A model generated the notes under the pieces. The model was not told the DNA's origin and did not search any database. It worked only from the letters and a program-made list of their open reading frames with translations. Shown one piece after another: positions 43,760 to 52,256 of a DNA stretch of 57,231 nt. A program made the translations under genes and the position numbers. The DNA comes from an uncultured Pelagibacteraceae bacterium. Its GTDB lineage: Bacteria > Pseudomonadota > Alphaproteobacteria > Pelagibacterales > Pelagibacteraceae. Position 1 is the stretch's first letter. Every line of letters begins with the position of its first letter. The stretch is from positions 1-57,231 of the forward strand of contig CACHBY010000002.1 in the NCBI GenBank assembly GCA_902578175.1, written 5' to 3'.

Positions 43760-46411
43760 TTAAAAGTTTAAAGATATATCTCTATGAACTGAGTTACACT
43801 TTGCAACAAATTTAGCTTGTTCTTTAGTTAATCTGTTTTGAAGTCTAAGACCAATGTTATGTTTAATAACATCATTATATTTAATTAATTCAGGTAGTAA
43901 ATTTTTATTAGCATCAGCTCTCCACGTGACTTCAGCATTGAAAAGATCAAAAGTCTCTGAACTTGTTTCAAGTAATTTTTGTTCATCCACCTCATCATTA
44001 TCTATGATAGAAATTAGGTCATCTAATTTATTTGCAAATTCTTCTGTTCCAGAAATTTCTCCAAGCTTTTCAAAAAGATTATCAATTATTGAAATTGATT
44101 TTTCAAAATTTTTATTATCAATAGTATATTTTAATTCTTTTATTTCTGGGGAAAGCTCTTTTAATTTTTCATTGTCATTTATAAATATTACTATTTGATC
44201 TAAAGCTTCATAAGCTTCATCAACATTTTTTCTATATCTCTTTGTTCTTGTATTTTTAGCTTTGTGTAGTATTTCAAAGTCTCCATTTTTAGCTTTCCAG
44301 GTTTCAGGAACTTTATTTTGAAGTTCTTTAATTTCTAGTTCGTAGTTCTCAATTTTTAATTCTAGTTTATTTTTATCAGATAAATTATCATCATCTAAAT
44401 TTCTGATTTCAGCTTTTAATTTTTTTATTTTTTGGTCAATTTTTCTAACTTTTTTCTGAATTTTTCTTACATCGAAATGAAGATCTTTATAATCTTTAGT
44501 AAATAAATCGTATTCTTGCTCAGTTTTTTGCAATTTTTTAACTATAGCAAAAGTTCCTAAAGCATTATCAAAATGCTCCTCAAAAATATCTAATTTATCT
44601 ACTGGAAGATTTGCTGGAGTTAACTTCTGCATATTCTTAATTGCATTTGTAATTGTTTGTTCTTCATTATTATAAATTGCAAATTTATACTCTTGTAAGC
44701 AATATTGAAGTTTTGGATTCATTGGTGGTGGAGCGACATTAGATGTTAAATATGTTCTTGCTGGCAAATAATTTACCAATGTAGGATAGAAACCTACAAT
44801 TCCAAGACCTATCAATTGTAAAATAATAAATGGAACAACTCCTTTCCAAATATTTAAAGTAGTAACAAGTTTTGACGCTACACCTTTCAAATAAAATAGA
44901 GCAAACCCAAATGGTGGAGTTAAGAATGAAGTTTGCAAATTTACCCCAATCATTACACCAAGCCAAATTGCACTTACATTTGCACCTGGTTCAGCTAATA
45001 ATATAGGAGCAATGATAGGTACAACAACCACAGCTATTTCAATAAAATCAAGAAAGAATCCTAATAAAAAGATAACTATCATTACAACAACGAACTGAGT
45101 CCAAAACCCTCCTGGTAAATCTTGAAGAAAGTCTCTTACTAACTCCTCACCTCCAAATGCTCTAAATCCAGAGGTTAGCATTGCTGCTCCAAGTAGAATT
45201 ATAAATACCATTGAAGTAGTTACACAAGTTTCTACAACAACTTCTTTTAAAACATCGTCTATTTTAAATGCTCTCCAAAAACTCCATACAACACTTGCTA
45301 AAAATGTAATTGTAAAAAATAATGCAATTAATATTGCGCCTAGATCTCTAGTGTCAACAGCTTTAATATTTAAGTTATAATTTTTTGATAAAAAATAAAT
45401 TGGAATTAAAGATACGATTGCAATTATTATTGGATAGTAAGCGTTCTTTTTACCTTGATGCAATCGATAGCCTGCCATCATTGTTGCACCAATAGCACCT
45501 ATTGATCCAGCCTGGTTTACTGTAGCAATACCCATAAGTATAGATCCTAAAACTGCAAAGATTAAAGCAAGTGGTGGAATAATTACTAATATAACTTTGA
45601 TCCAAAATTTAGAATCGAAATTTCCTTTAAATGGAACAGGAGGAGCTGCTTTTGGGTTTAATCTTGCATACACAAATATGTAAAGCATATACAAACCAAC
45701 CAAAACTAATCCTGGTAATAATGCTCCTAAAAACATATCTCCAGCTGACGTAGACCCTACTCTAAATTCTCCAGGCATATTAAATTCGCCGGTCAAAATT
45801 TTATAATCAGTCTGACGCATAGTATTTGCAACGTCAGCGGCACTTGCCAATTGATCAGCAATGATAATTAAGACAATTGAAGGAGGTATAATTTGACCGA
45901 GTGTCCCAGAGGAACAAACAATTCCACTTGCTAATCTTTTGTCATATTTATTATTTAACATTGTGGGTAAGGAAATTAGTCCCATTGCTATTACTGTTGC
46001 TCCAACTATTCCAGTTGTTGCTGCAAGTAATGCACCAACAAAGATAACAGAAATACCAAGCCCTCCTGGAATTGGTCCAAATAGTTGTCCCATAGTAACT
46101 AAAAGGTCTTCTGCAATTTTTGATTTTTGCAACATTATCCCCATAAAGATAAACAATGGGATCGCAATTAAGGTGTCAGTTTCTACATCCCAATAGTTAC
46201 TCCTAAAATTAGTAATACCAGCGGTTAACCATTCTTTAGGCCCATCAACAGCAAAGTAAGCACTAGGGTCTCCTGCAAATAAATAGCCAAAAAAAGCAGC
46301 TAGTCCTATTGAAATTATTGCTGATCCAGGTAATGCAAAAGCTACTGGAAAACCAGATGCCAAAGCTCCAATCATTATAATTACCAGTAAAGCTAAAAAT
46401 AAATGTTCCAT
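43760..46411 (-). CDS. dctM: TRAP transporter large permease (DctM) with C-terminal coiled-coil extension
   Basis: 883 residues. About 1-557 are a DctM permease (TTGIVGATVIAMGLISLP, SGTLGQIIPPSIVLIII, NLQTSFLTPPFGFALFYLKG), already longer than the usual 430 because of a loop at about 195-225 and extra membrane segments at about 323-378. From about 565 to 883 there is a soluble, highly charged extension that I do not recognise, with a probable coiled coil at about 625-700. The frame is uninterrupted. It follows dctQ1 by 3 bp. Confidence 0.92.
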   Translation of the reverse strand: MEHLFLALLVIIMIGALASGFPVAFALPGSAIISIGLAAFFGYLFAGDPSAYFAVDGPKEWLTAGITNFRSNYWDVETDTLIAIPLFIFMGIMLQKSKIAEDLLVTMGQLFGPIPGGLGISVIFVGALLAATTGIVGATVIAMGLISLPTMLNNKYDKRLASGIVCSSGTLGQIIPPSIVLIIIADQLASAADVANTMRQTDYKILTGEFNMPGEFRVGSTSAGDMFLGALLPGLVLVGLYMLYIFVYARLNPKAAPPVPFKGNFDSKFWIKVILVIIPPLALIFAVLGSILMGIATVNQAGSIGAIGATMMAGYRLHQGKKNAYYPIIIAIVSLIPIYFLSKNYNLNIKAVDTRDLGAILIALFFTITFLASVVWSFWRAFKIDDVLKEVVVETCVTTSMVFIILLGAAMLTSGFRAFGGEELVRDFLQDLPGGFWTQFVVVMIVIFLLGFFLDFIEIAVVVVPIIAPILLAEPGANVSAIWLGVMIGVNLQTSFLTPPFGFALFYLKGVASKLVTTLNIWKGVVPFIILQLIGLGIVGFYPTLVNYLPARTYLTSNVAPPPMNPKLQYCLQEYKFAIYNNEEQTITNAIKNMQKLTPANLPVDKLDIFEEHFDNALGTFAIVKKLQKTEQEYDLFTKDYKDLHFDVRKIQKKVRKIDQKIKKLKAEIRNLDDDNLSDKNKLELKIENYELEIKELQNKVPETWKAKNGDFEILHKAKNTRTKRYRKNVDEAYEALDQIVIFINDNEKLKELSPEIKELKYTIDNKNFEKSISIIDNLFEKLGEISGTEEFANKLDDLISIIDNDEVDEQKLLETSSETFDLFNAEVTWRADANKNLLPELIKYNDVIKHNIGLRLQNRLTKEQAKFVAKCNSVHRDISLNF

Positions 46412-46414
46412 TAT

Positions 46415-47398
46415 TTAATTCTTTAAAAGTTTGTGACTACTACTCATAAAGTAGCTTGTGAATTGAGTTAACATACTTACTGCAAATACTGCTAAGTAAA
46501 CTGCCATTAAATAAAGTAAATATAATCCATTCGAACCTTGCTGTGTAATTTCAAATGAAATCACTGGACCATTAATGATACTAGCTTTGCCACCCATACC
46601 CAAAAATATAACTATCAAACATAAAGGAATGCCTAAAATGAGAGATCCAATTGCATTCGTCCATGCCTTCTTTCTTTCACTAAAATTAGCATACAAAACA
46701 TCAACTCTTACATGACCTTCGTGAATTAGTGCATATGCACTTGCAAAAAGATAAAGTGCAGCATACCAAAACCGAACAAGATCTCCTTGAAAAGCTTGTT
46801 CATATTGGAATATAAATCTTGATACAACTATCAAAAATTCACTTCCGACCACTAAAACTGCTAACCATATAAATCCTACAGATCTTGTGAAATAACCAAT
46901 TATAAAAGAAGCTAAAATAAGAGGGAAATGTATATATGTAATCCTGAATGCGGGTTTTACTAAATTAATTTTAACTTGTTCCCCAAAAATTGGCTCAACC
47001 AATTTTTCCACAACCATAAATGAGATTAAAAAATCTGCTACTCCAACAATTAGCACTGCCCAGAATGAAGATCTAATAATATATGCTGTTATTTTTTTTA
47101 GTATCTCTGAGTCTGTTTGTAATGTTTGTTTTATAGATCTTAAAACAAATATTATAACTCCTATAAAAGATAAAAAATAAAATAATAATTGAATATACGA
47201 CAGACTCATCGCAAGTCCCTCTAAAGGTTTATTTAATTTTTTAAATCCAAATATTTCATAGTGAGAAAAAAGTTTTTTAACTCCTGGCCAATCAAACCAA
47301 ACCGTTAAAACATTATTTATTAAAAAAATTAATGTTAATGTTAAGATAGAATAACTAAATATTCTTATTAAAATAGATAAGTTTTTTTTCTCAATCAT
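46415..47398 (-). CDS. dctQ: TRAP transporter small permease (DctQ), enlarged
   Basis: A 327-residue membrane protein. The C-terminal half has the DctQ pattern (FWYAALYLFASAYALIHEGHVRVDVLYANFSERKKAW), where HVRVDV is the family motif. The N-terminal half adds further hydrophobic segments (about 10-30, 65-85, 105-130, 150-180) not found in ordinary 160-200-residue DctQ. It pairs with the likewise enlarged DctM1. It lies 72 bp after dctP1, beyond a strong terminator-like hairpin. Confidence 0.88.
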   Translation of the reverse strand: MIEKKNLSILIRIFSYSILTLTLIFLINNVLTVWFDWPGVKKLFSHYEIFGFKKLNKPLEGLAMSLSYIQLLFYFLSFIGVIIFVLRSIKQTLQTDSEILKKITAYIIRSSFWAVLIVGVADFLISFMVVEKLVEPIFGEQVKINLVKPAFRITYIHFPLILASFIIGYFTRSVGFIWLAVLVVGSEFLIVVSRFIFQYEQAFQGDLVRFWYAALYLFASAYALIHEGHVRVDVLYANFSERKKAWTNAIGSLILGIPLCLIVIFLGMGGKASIINGPVISFEITQQGSNGLYLLYLMAVYLAVFAVSMLTQFTSYFMSSSHKLLKN

Positions 47399-47426
47399 AT
47401 GACAAAACTTTTAATGATATATAAAA

Positions 47427-47450
47427 AGAGGGCCCATTTAAGGGCCCTCT
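47427..47450 (-). terminator. Intra-operon terminator between dctP1 and dctQ1
   Basis: A perfect 9-bp GC-rich stem, AGAGGGCCC (47427-47435) with GGGCCCTCT (47442-47450), a 6-base loop, and on the minus strand TTTTTAT directly after. It follows the dctP1 stop by about 20 bp and precedes dctQ1, so it should reduce read-through and leave more binding-protein mRNA than permease mRNA. Confidence 0.88.
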
Positions 47451-47470
47451 AGTATTAATTTAAAATTAAA

Positions 47471-48595
47471 TTATACTCCTAATGCTCTATTTCTTTGAGA
47501 AATATAAGGTGAATCAGACAAGTTTGTCCAAGCACCTATTTCTTTTCGTCCTTTAACAAAAGCAGCATGCACTTTCTGAGCAAGGGCACTATGTTGCTGA
47601 ACTTCGTCAAAAACTTCTGCAGCACCTTTAGCAAAAGCGTCATAAACTTTATCGTTAAACTTCTCAAGTTTAACTCCATTTTCGTTTACTAAACGATCTA
47701 ATGCTGCTCCATTTTTTGCATTATATTCTGCCATAGTAGTTGTATCAGCCCAATCACACGCAGTTTTAATAATTATCTGGTCTGATTTTGACAAACTAGT
47801 AAACCAAGATTTATTTACACCGCAACATAGAGTTGATCCTGGTTCGTGCATACCTGGATAATAATAATACTTGGCTGCTTCATAAAACTTGAAAGCCTCA
47901 TCATTCCAAGGTCCTACCCATTCGGTAGCATCAATTGCACCAGACACAAGGTTTTCATAAATTTGTCCACCTGGAAGTGAAATTGGAGAACCACCAAGTT
48001 TTCCAAGTACTTGTCCACCTAAACCAGGCATACGCATTTTTAAACCCTTAATATCATTAGCTGATCTAATTTTTTTGTTAAACCAACCACCCATTTGCAC
48101 TCCTGTGTTACCAGCTGCAAAACTTTGTGTTCCGAAATCATCAGTCAATTCATCCCACAACTCTTGTCCACCAGCATATTTTAACCACGCATTCATTTCA
48201 GCATATGTAAAACCAAATGGAACGGCAGTAAAATATCCAAATGCAGGGTGTTTTTTAACCCAGTAGTAATCAGCACCGTGATACATTTGAGAGTTACCTG
48301 AAGCAACTTCGTCAAATGAGTCAAATGCTTTTACCCTTTCATTAGCAGCGTAATAAGTAACTTGAATTCTACCGTCACTCATGTCGCTTAATCTTTGAGC
48401 AAGTCTTTGTGCACCAGTTCCTAAGCCTGGAAAATCTCTAGGCCAAGTAGCTACCATAGAAGCTTCAATTCTTTCTTTGGCAACAGCTGGAGCAGATAAA
48501 GCAACAGCAGCAACACCAGTTGCAGCCGCAGTTTTAAAGAACTTACGTCTTGAAGGTGATCTAGATACCTTCAATGATTTTTTTTCTTTAATCAT
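47471..48595 (-). CDS. dctP: TRAP transporter substrate-binding protein (DctP/TakP-like), Tat-exported
   Basis: 374 residues. A twin-arginine signal SRRKFFK at 15-21 is followed by a hydrophobic stretch and a probable cleavage after AVA (about 39). The mature part resembles the TakP type of periplasmic 2-oxoacid binders: Arg188 in MRMPGLGG would grip the substrate carboxylate, and ATEWVGPWND near 223-232 and YYYYPGMHEPGS near 243-254 are diagnostic. The substrate is probably a carboxylate (inference). A strong RBS (AGAGGAGATAAT before ATG) and a 23-bp palindrome lie upstream. Confidence 0.92.
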   Translation of the reverse strand: MIKEKKSLKVSRSPSRRKFFKTAAATGVAAVALSAPAVAKERIEASMVATWPRDFPGLGTGAQRLAQRLSDMSDGRIQVTYYAANERVKAFDSFDEVASGNSQMYHGADYYWVKKHPAFGYFTAVPFGFTYAEMNAWLKYAGGQELWDELTDDFGTQSFAAGNTGVQMGGWFNKKIRSANDIKGLKMRMPGLGGQVLGKLGGSPISLPGGQIYENLVSGAIDATEWVGPWNDEAFKFYEAAKYYYYPGMHEPGSTLCCGVNKSWFTSLSKSDQIIIKTACDWADTTTMAEYNAKNGAALDRLVNENGVKLEKFNDKVYDAFAKGAAEVFDEVQQHSALAQKVHAAFVKGRKEIGAWTNLSDSPYISQRNRALGV

Positions 48596-48615
48596 TATTA
48601 TCTCCTCTTCTTCGT

Positions 48616-48638
48616 TAATTAACTATAATAGTTAATTA
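48616..48638. promoter_or_regulatory. 23-bp perfect palindrome upstream of dctP1
   Basis: TAATTAACTAT, one central base, ATAGTTAATTA: an uninterrupted palindrome ending 20 bp before the dctP1 start. On the minus strand it contains TATTAT, a possible -10 box, so it could be a repressor operator overlapping the promoter. A related palindrome occupies the same place before dctP2. Confidence 0.5.
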
Positions 48639-48720
48639 CAAATGAGGGTTTAAGTCTAGATCAAAAATATGTTTAGAGATGGTCATACAATCTGAGGTAG
48701 TAAATTTAGCTATTATTAAT

Positions 48721-48897
48721 TTATTTTTTATCAAAAAAGGCTTCGTAGAGCATCATCGATATTGCAAGTATCATCAATATATAAACTGGTAATACATCCA
48801 AGAAACCTATCATCATAGATCTTGTTAGTGTTGTTGCTAAACCCAAAAGAAAAAAAATTGCAAAAGAAAGTCCTATTAGTGTTACAAGTTTATTCAT
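48721..48897 (-). CDS. Small two-helix membrane protein
   Basis: 58 residues from ATG 48897 (MNKLVTLIGLSFAIFF); the frame could start at 48921 but that would lie deeper in the amidase gene. Two hydrophobic segments (about 5-24 and 33-51) and a charged end (FFDKK) suggest a small inner-membrane protein. It overlaps the amidase stop by 8 bp, implying translational coupling. Not recognised; it may be an accessory subunit of the preceding TRAP/amidase operon. Confidence 0.65.
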   Translation of the reverse strand: MNKLVTLIGLSFAIFFLLGLATTLTRSMMIGFLDVLPVYILMILAISMMLYEAFFDKK

Positions 48898-50227
48898 TAA
48901 ATTTCTCACTTTCCTTTTCAAGCCAACTGGAAACTCCTAAGAAACGATTATCGTCATATTTCTCTCCAATAACTTGAATGCCTAATGGTAAATTATTTTC
49001 ACCCTGAAGTAAAGGAAGTGAAATACAAGGAGTGCCTAGGTAAGACCAAACTTTATTGAAATCAGCCGATCCAGTGCTCTTCAGACCTTTTAAAGCAACA
49101 CCTGGACTGGATGGGGATAAAACTCCATGATAGTCCTCAAATACTTCTTTATATGAGTCATAACTTCTGTTCATGAAATCTATTGCTTCAGCATATTCTT
49201 TTGCAGTATGTTTTCTTCCGTCTGCAATTGCATTTTGCATAATTTTGGAAAGTTTTGATTTATAATGTTTGTAATAATCACTAAAATTATTAGCTAAATC
49301 AGTTTCATAAATTATTTGATGATATTTATGGATATCCTTGAAATAAGAAGGCGTGTCATGAATTTCAATATTTTTTTTAAATGACTTTATAAAATATTCA
49401 AAAGCTTCTTTAGACTTTTTATCAATTGTTTTCCAAAATCCTGTTTTATAAAAAATAAATTTAGGTTCATACAAAGGACCCTTTTTTACTGTATCGACCA
49501 TATTATTTGAAGAATAATAAACAGTAGCAGGGTCATGGGAATCTTTTTTAATTAATTCTTTAACTAAATAAGCTATATCCTCAACAGATTTTCCAAAAAC
49601 TCCTAAGTGATCAAGTTTTTCTGAAGTCTTTAACACTCCATTCCTTGAAATTAAACCATATGAAGGTTTGTATCCAACAACACCACAATAAGATGCTGGT
49701 CTAATTATTGAGCCACCTGTTTGAGATCCAATTGAAAGTGGAGCCATATAAGATGCAATCACTGCAGCAGAACCGCTTGATGATCCTCCTGGTGTTCGTG
49801 AATAATCATGTGGGTTTTTTGTTTTAGATGGATTTAAATATGCTAATTCAGTAGTCACAGTTTTTCCCATCACAATAGCCCCTGAAGAATTTAGTAAATC
49901 TATTATTTCTGCATTTTGTGAGTAAGATTTACCTTTTCTTATTGATGTTCCGCATTCAGTTGGCATATCTAGAGTGCCAACAATATCCTTAACAGCGACA
50001 GGAATACCGTGTAATGGTCCAATAGGCTTTCCAGATTTTTTATATTCATCTGACTCTTTGGCTTTTTCTAATAATAATTCTTTATCAAAAAAAGCCCAAG
50101 CATTTATATCTTTCTCAAACTTATTAATTCTTTCTATGTATGCCTCACATATTTCCACAGAAGTAATTTGAGAACTTGAAGTTTTATTTATTAATTCTTC
50201 AACAGAATAATTTACAATTTCATTCAT
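48890..50227 (-). CDS. Amidase (amidase-signature family)
   Basis: 445 residues from ATG 50227, 4 bp after the dctM2 stop. The Ser-cisSer-Lys triad is readable: Lys80 (VAVKDI), Ser149 (GGSSSGSAA) and Ser173 (GSQTGGSIIRPA), with the 24-residue serine spacing of the family. GatA is excluded by lack of gatB/gatC nearby and only partial resemblance. As the fourth gene of the TRAP-2 operon it probably hydrolyses an imported amide, releasing ammonia and a carboxylate (inference). Confidence 0.9.
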   Translation of the reverse strand: MNEIVNYSVEELINKTSSSQITSVEICEAYIERINKFEKDINAWAFFDKELLLEKAKESDEYKKSGKPIGPLHGIPVAVKDIVGTLDMPTECGTSIRKGKSYSQNAEIIDLLNSSGAIVMGKTVTTELAYLNPSKTKNPHDYSRTPGGSSSGSAAVIASYMAPLSIGSQTGGSIIRPASYCGVVGYKPSYGLISRNGVLKTSEKLDHLGVFGKSVEDIAYLVKELIKKDSHDPATVYYSSNNMVDTVKKGPLYEPKFIFYKTGFWKTIDKKSKEAFEYFIKSFKKNIEIHDTPSYFKDIHKYHQIIYETDLANNFSDYYKHYKSKLSKIMQNAIADGRKHTAKEYAEAIDFMNRSYDSYKEVFEDYHGVLSPSSPGVALKGLKSTGSADFNKVWSYLGTPCISLPLLQGENNLPLGIQVIGEKYDDNRFLGVSSWLEKESEKFNE

Positions 50228-50231
50228 TAAA

Positions 50232-51593
50232 TTAGTTAGCAAATAATTTCTCAGGTAACCACAAAGCTATACCTGGAAATAAATACATCAAAACCATTCC
50301 AAAAATAACAATTGCTAAGAATGGCATTATACCTTTAAATACCTCAATTAATTCAACATTTTTAGATTGCACACCTTTCAAGTAATAAGCTGACATGGCC
50401 ATGGGGGGTGTTAAAAATGAAGTTTGCAAATTTAGAGCAATTAACATTGCAAAAAAATAAGGGTTAACTCCAAAAAATTCTACTAAAGGTAAAAATATTG
50501 GGACAAATATAATTAATATTTCAGTCCACTCTAGTGGCCAGCCCAATAGGAAAATTATAATTTGTGTAATTACTAAAAATTGCCAAGGTTTTATATCCAT
50601 TGATTTAAAAAAATGCTCAAATACTTCATGTCCACCTAAATATGAAAATACGGAAGCGAATGTCCAAGATCCAATAAATAACCACATAATCATTGCAGTA
50701 GTTTTTGCAGTTAGAAAAACAGACTCTTTGAAATTTTTCCATTTTAAAGATTTATAAAAGAAAGATAAAACTAATGCTCCAAAAGCTCCAACACCTGCTG
50801 CTTCTGCAGGAGTTGCCAAACCAGCAAGAATACTTCCTAATACTAAAATGATTAATGAAAATAATGGTAAGAATGAAACCAAAACTTCTTTTAAGATCAC
50901 TGATCTTGGAGGAATTTCTTCTTTAGGAGGCTTGGGTGCAACTGATGGGTTAAAATAAGCCAAAATAATTGCATATAAAATATATAAACCCGCTAACATC
51001 AAACCAGGAAATATTGCTGCAGCAAATAATCTTAATGGAGATAACTGAGCAATTACTGCATAAACAATAAGCATAATGCTGGGAGGAATTAAAATTCCTA
51101 AACAGCCTCCAGCACATATTACTCCTGATGCAAATTTTTTATCATAACCAGCTCTCACCATTGCAGGCCAGGCAAGCAAACCCATTAAAGTTACAACTGC
51201 TCCAATTATACCTGTTGCTGTAGAGAATAAAGTGCAAGTAACTAAGGCTGCAACTGCCATCGAAGCTGGCAGCGAATGAGATGCAAGTCTTATTGCATAA
51301 AACAATCTTGCAACTATACCTGCTCTTTCAACTAAATAGCCCATAAATAAAAATAAAGGCACGGCGGTGAGGACATGGTTATCCATGACAGAGTAGGTAT
51401 TTGAAACAAATAAATTAAATATTCTATTATCAAGTAGATGATCCATTCTTGAAGGATCAAAATATGCGTAATACCCAAATCCTAAACCCATTGCCATTAA
51501 AGTAAATGCAATAGGAAATCCTAGTAATACAGCAAACAGAAATATCACCATCATTAAAATTGCAATCTCTGGATTTGTTAGACTAAACAACAT
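50232..51593 (-). CDS. dctM: TRAP transporter large permease DctM
   Basis: A 453-residue permease of normal size with about 12 membrane segments. SVMDNHVLTAVPLFLFMGYLVE, STATGIIGAVVTLMGLLAWP, AGGCLGILIPPSIMLIVYA and NLQTSFLTPPMAMSAYYLKG are DctM hallmarks. It shares its motif set with DctM1 but lacks the C-terminal extension. Its start overlaps dctQ2 by 11 bp. Confidence 0.95.
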   Translation of the reverse strand: MLFSLTNPEIAILMMVIFLFAVLLGFPIAFTLMAMGLGFGYYAYFDPSRMDHLLDNRIFNLFVSNTYSVMDNHVLTAVPLFLFMGYLVERAGIVARLFYAIRLASHSLPASMAVAALVTCTLFSTATGIIGAVVTLMGLLAWPAMVRAGYDKKFASGVICAGGCLGILIPPSIMLIVYAVIAQLSPLRLFAAAIFPGLMLAGLYILYAIILAYFNPSVAPKPPKEEIPPRSVILKEVLVSFLPLFSLIILVLGSILAGLATPAEAAGVGAFGALVLSFFYKSLKWKNFKESVFLTAKTTAMIMWLFIGSWTFASVFSYLGGHEVFEHFFKSMDIKPWQFLVITQIIIFLLGWPLEWTEILIIFVPIFLPLVEFFGVNPYFFAMLIALNLQTSFLTPPMAMSAYYLKGVQSKNVELIEVFKGIMPFLAIVIFGMVLMYLFPGIALWLPEKLFAN

Positions 51594-52167
51594 CTATTTT
51601 TTCTTCCTCTTTAGATTTTCTCATTAAAATTTTCTCTGTTTCTTCTGCACCAGCATCTCTTTCTGGCCAATGTCCTGTTCTAATGCAAATAATTGCTCTA
51701 AAAACTTCACTAATTCCTTGGAGGGTAAGAAGTATCCCGGATAAAGGTATCAATGATTTTGCCATATAAATTTGAATTTGTGCTGGACTATTCCAACTTG
51801 TTTCTTTCACCATCCATGCTTTAGCTGCATATTCATATCCATAAAATGCAAGTGCAATTACACCTGGGAAAAAAAATATGAAATATAATATTAAATCAAT
51901 CCATCCTTGAACTTTAGTTGGAAACAACCTGTAAATAACATCTCCTCTTACATGGGCCTCGGTTGCTAAAGTATAAGCTCCAGCCATCATAAATATTGCT
52001 CCGTACATCTGTAAACTAAAATCAAAATTCCATAAAGTTGGTGCATTAAATGCGTAAGCCATGATTACTTCGTAACATGTTCCTCCCATTAAAATTACTA
52101 TGCACCATGAAAAAGCTTTTCCCATTGAGGAACTTAGTGTGTCTGCAAATTTTATAAAAGAGTACAT
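51583..52167 (-). CDS. dctQ: TRAP transporter small permease DctQ
   Basis: A 194-residue membrane protein with four hydrophobic segments and the family motif EAHVRGDVIYRLFPTKVQGWIDL near 67-87. C-terminal charged tail (EETEKILMRKSKEEEKIDVV). Normal length, unlike DctQ1. It lies after the terminator-like hairpin that follows dctP2 and overlaps dctM2 by 11 bp. Confidence 0.93.
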   Translation of the reverse strand: MYSFIKFADTLSSSMGKAFSWCIVILMGGTCYEVIMAYAFNAPTLWNFDFSLQMYGAIFMMAGAYTLATEAHVRGDVIYRLFPTKVQGWIDLILYFIFFFPGVIALAFYGYEYAAKAWMVKETSWNSPAQIQIYMAKSLIPLSGILLTLQGISEVFRAIICIRTGHWPERDAGAEETEKILMRKSKEEEKIDVV

Positions 52168-52213
52168 AATTTTCTAGCTTATCTTAATTTTCTTAATTAA
52201 TTCAATTAAAAAA

Positions 52214-52235
52214 AAGGGGGCTAAAAAGCCCCCTT
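52214..52235 (-). terminator. Intra-operon terminator between dctP2 and dctQ2
   Basis: A 9-bp stem, AAGGGGGCT (52214-52222) and AGCCCCCTT (52227-52235), with a 4-base loop and a run of T on the minus strand immediately after. It lies about 20 bp after the dctP2 stop, the same place as the hairpin after dctP1 but with a different stem sequence. Confidence 0.88.
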
Positions 52236-52256
52236 AATTTTTTATATTTTTAAACC

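Noticed and set aside
48890..50227. GatA (Glu-tRNA amidotransferase subunit A)
   Set aside because: The amidase signature is shared, but no gatB or gatC is adjacent and the gene is embedded in a TRAP operon.
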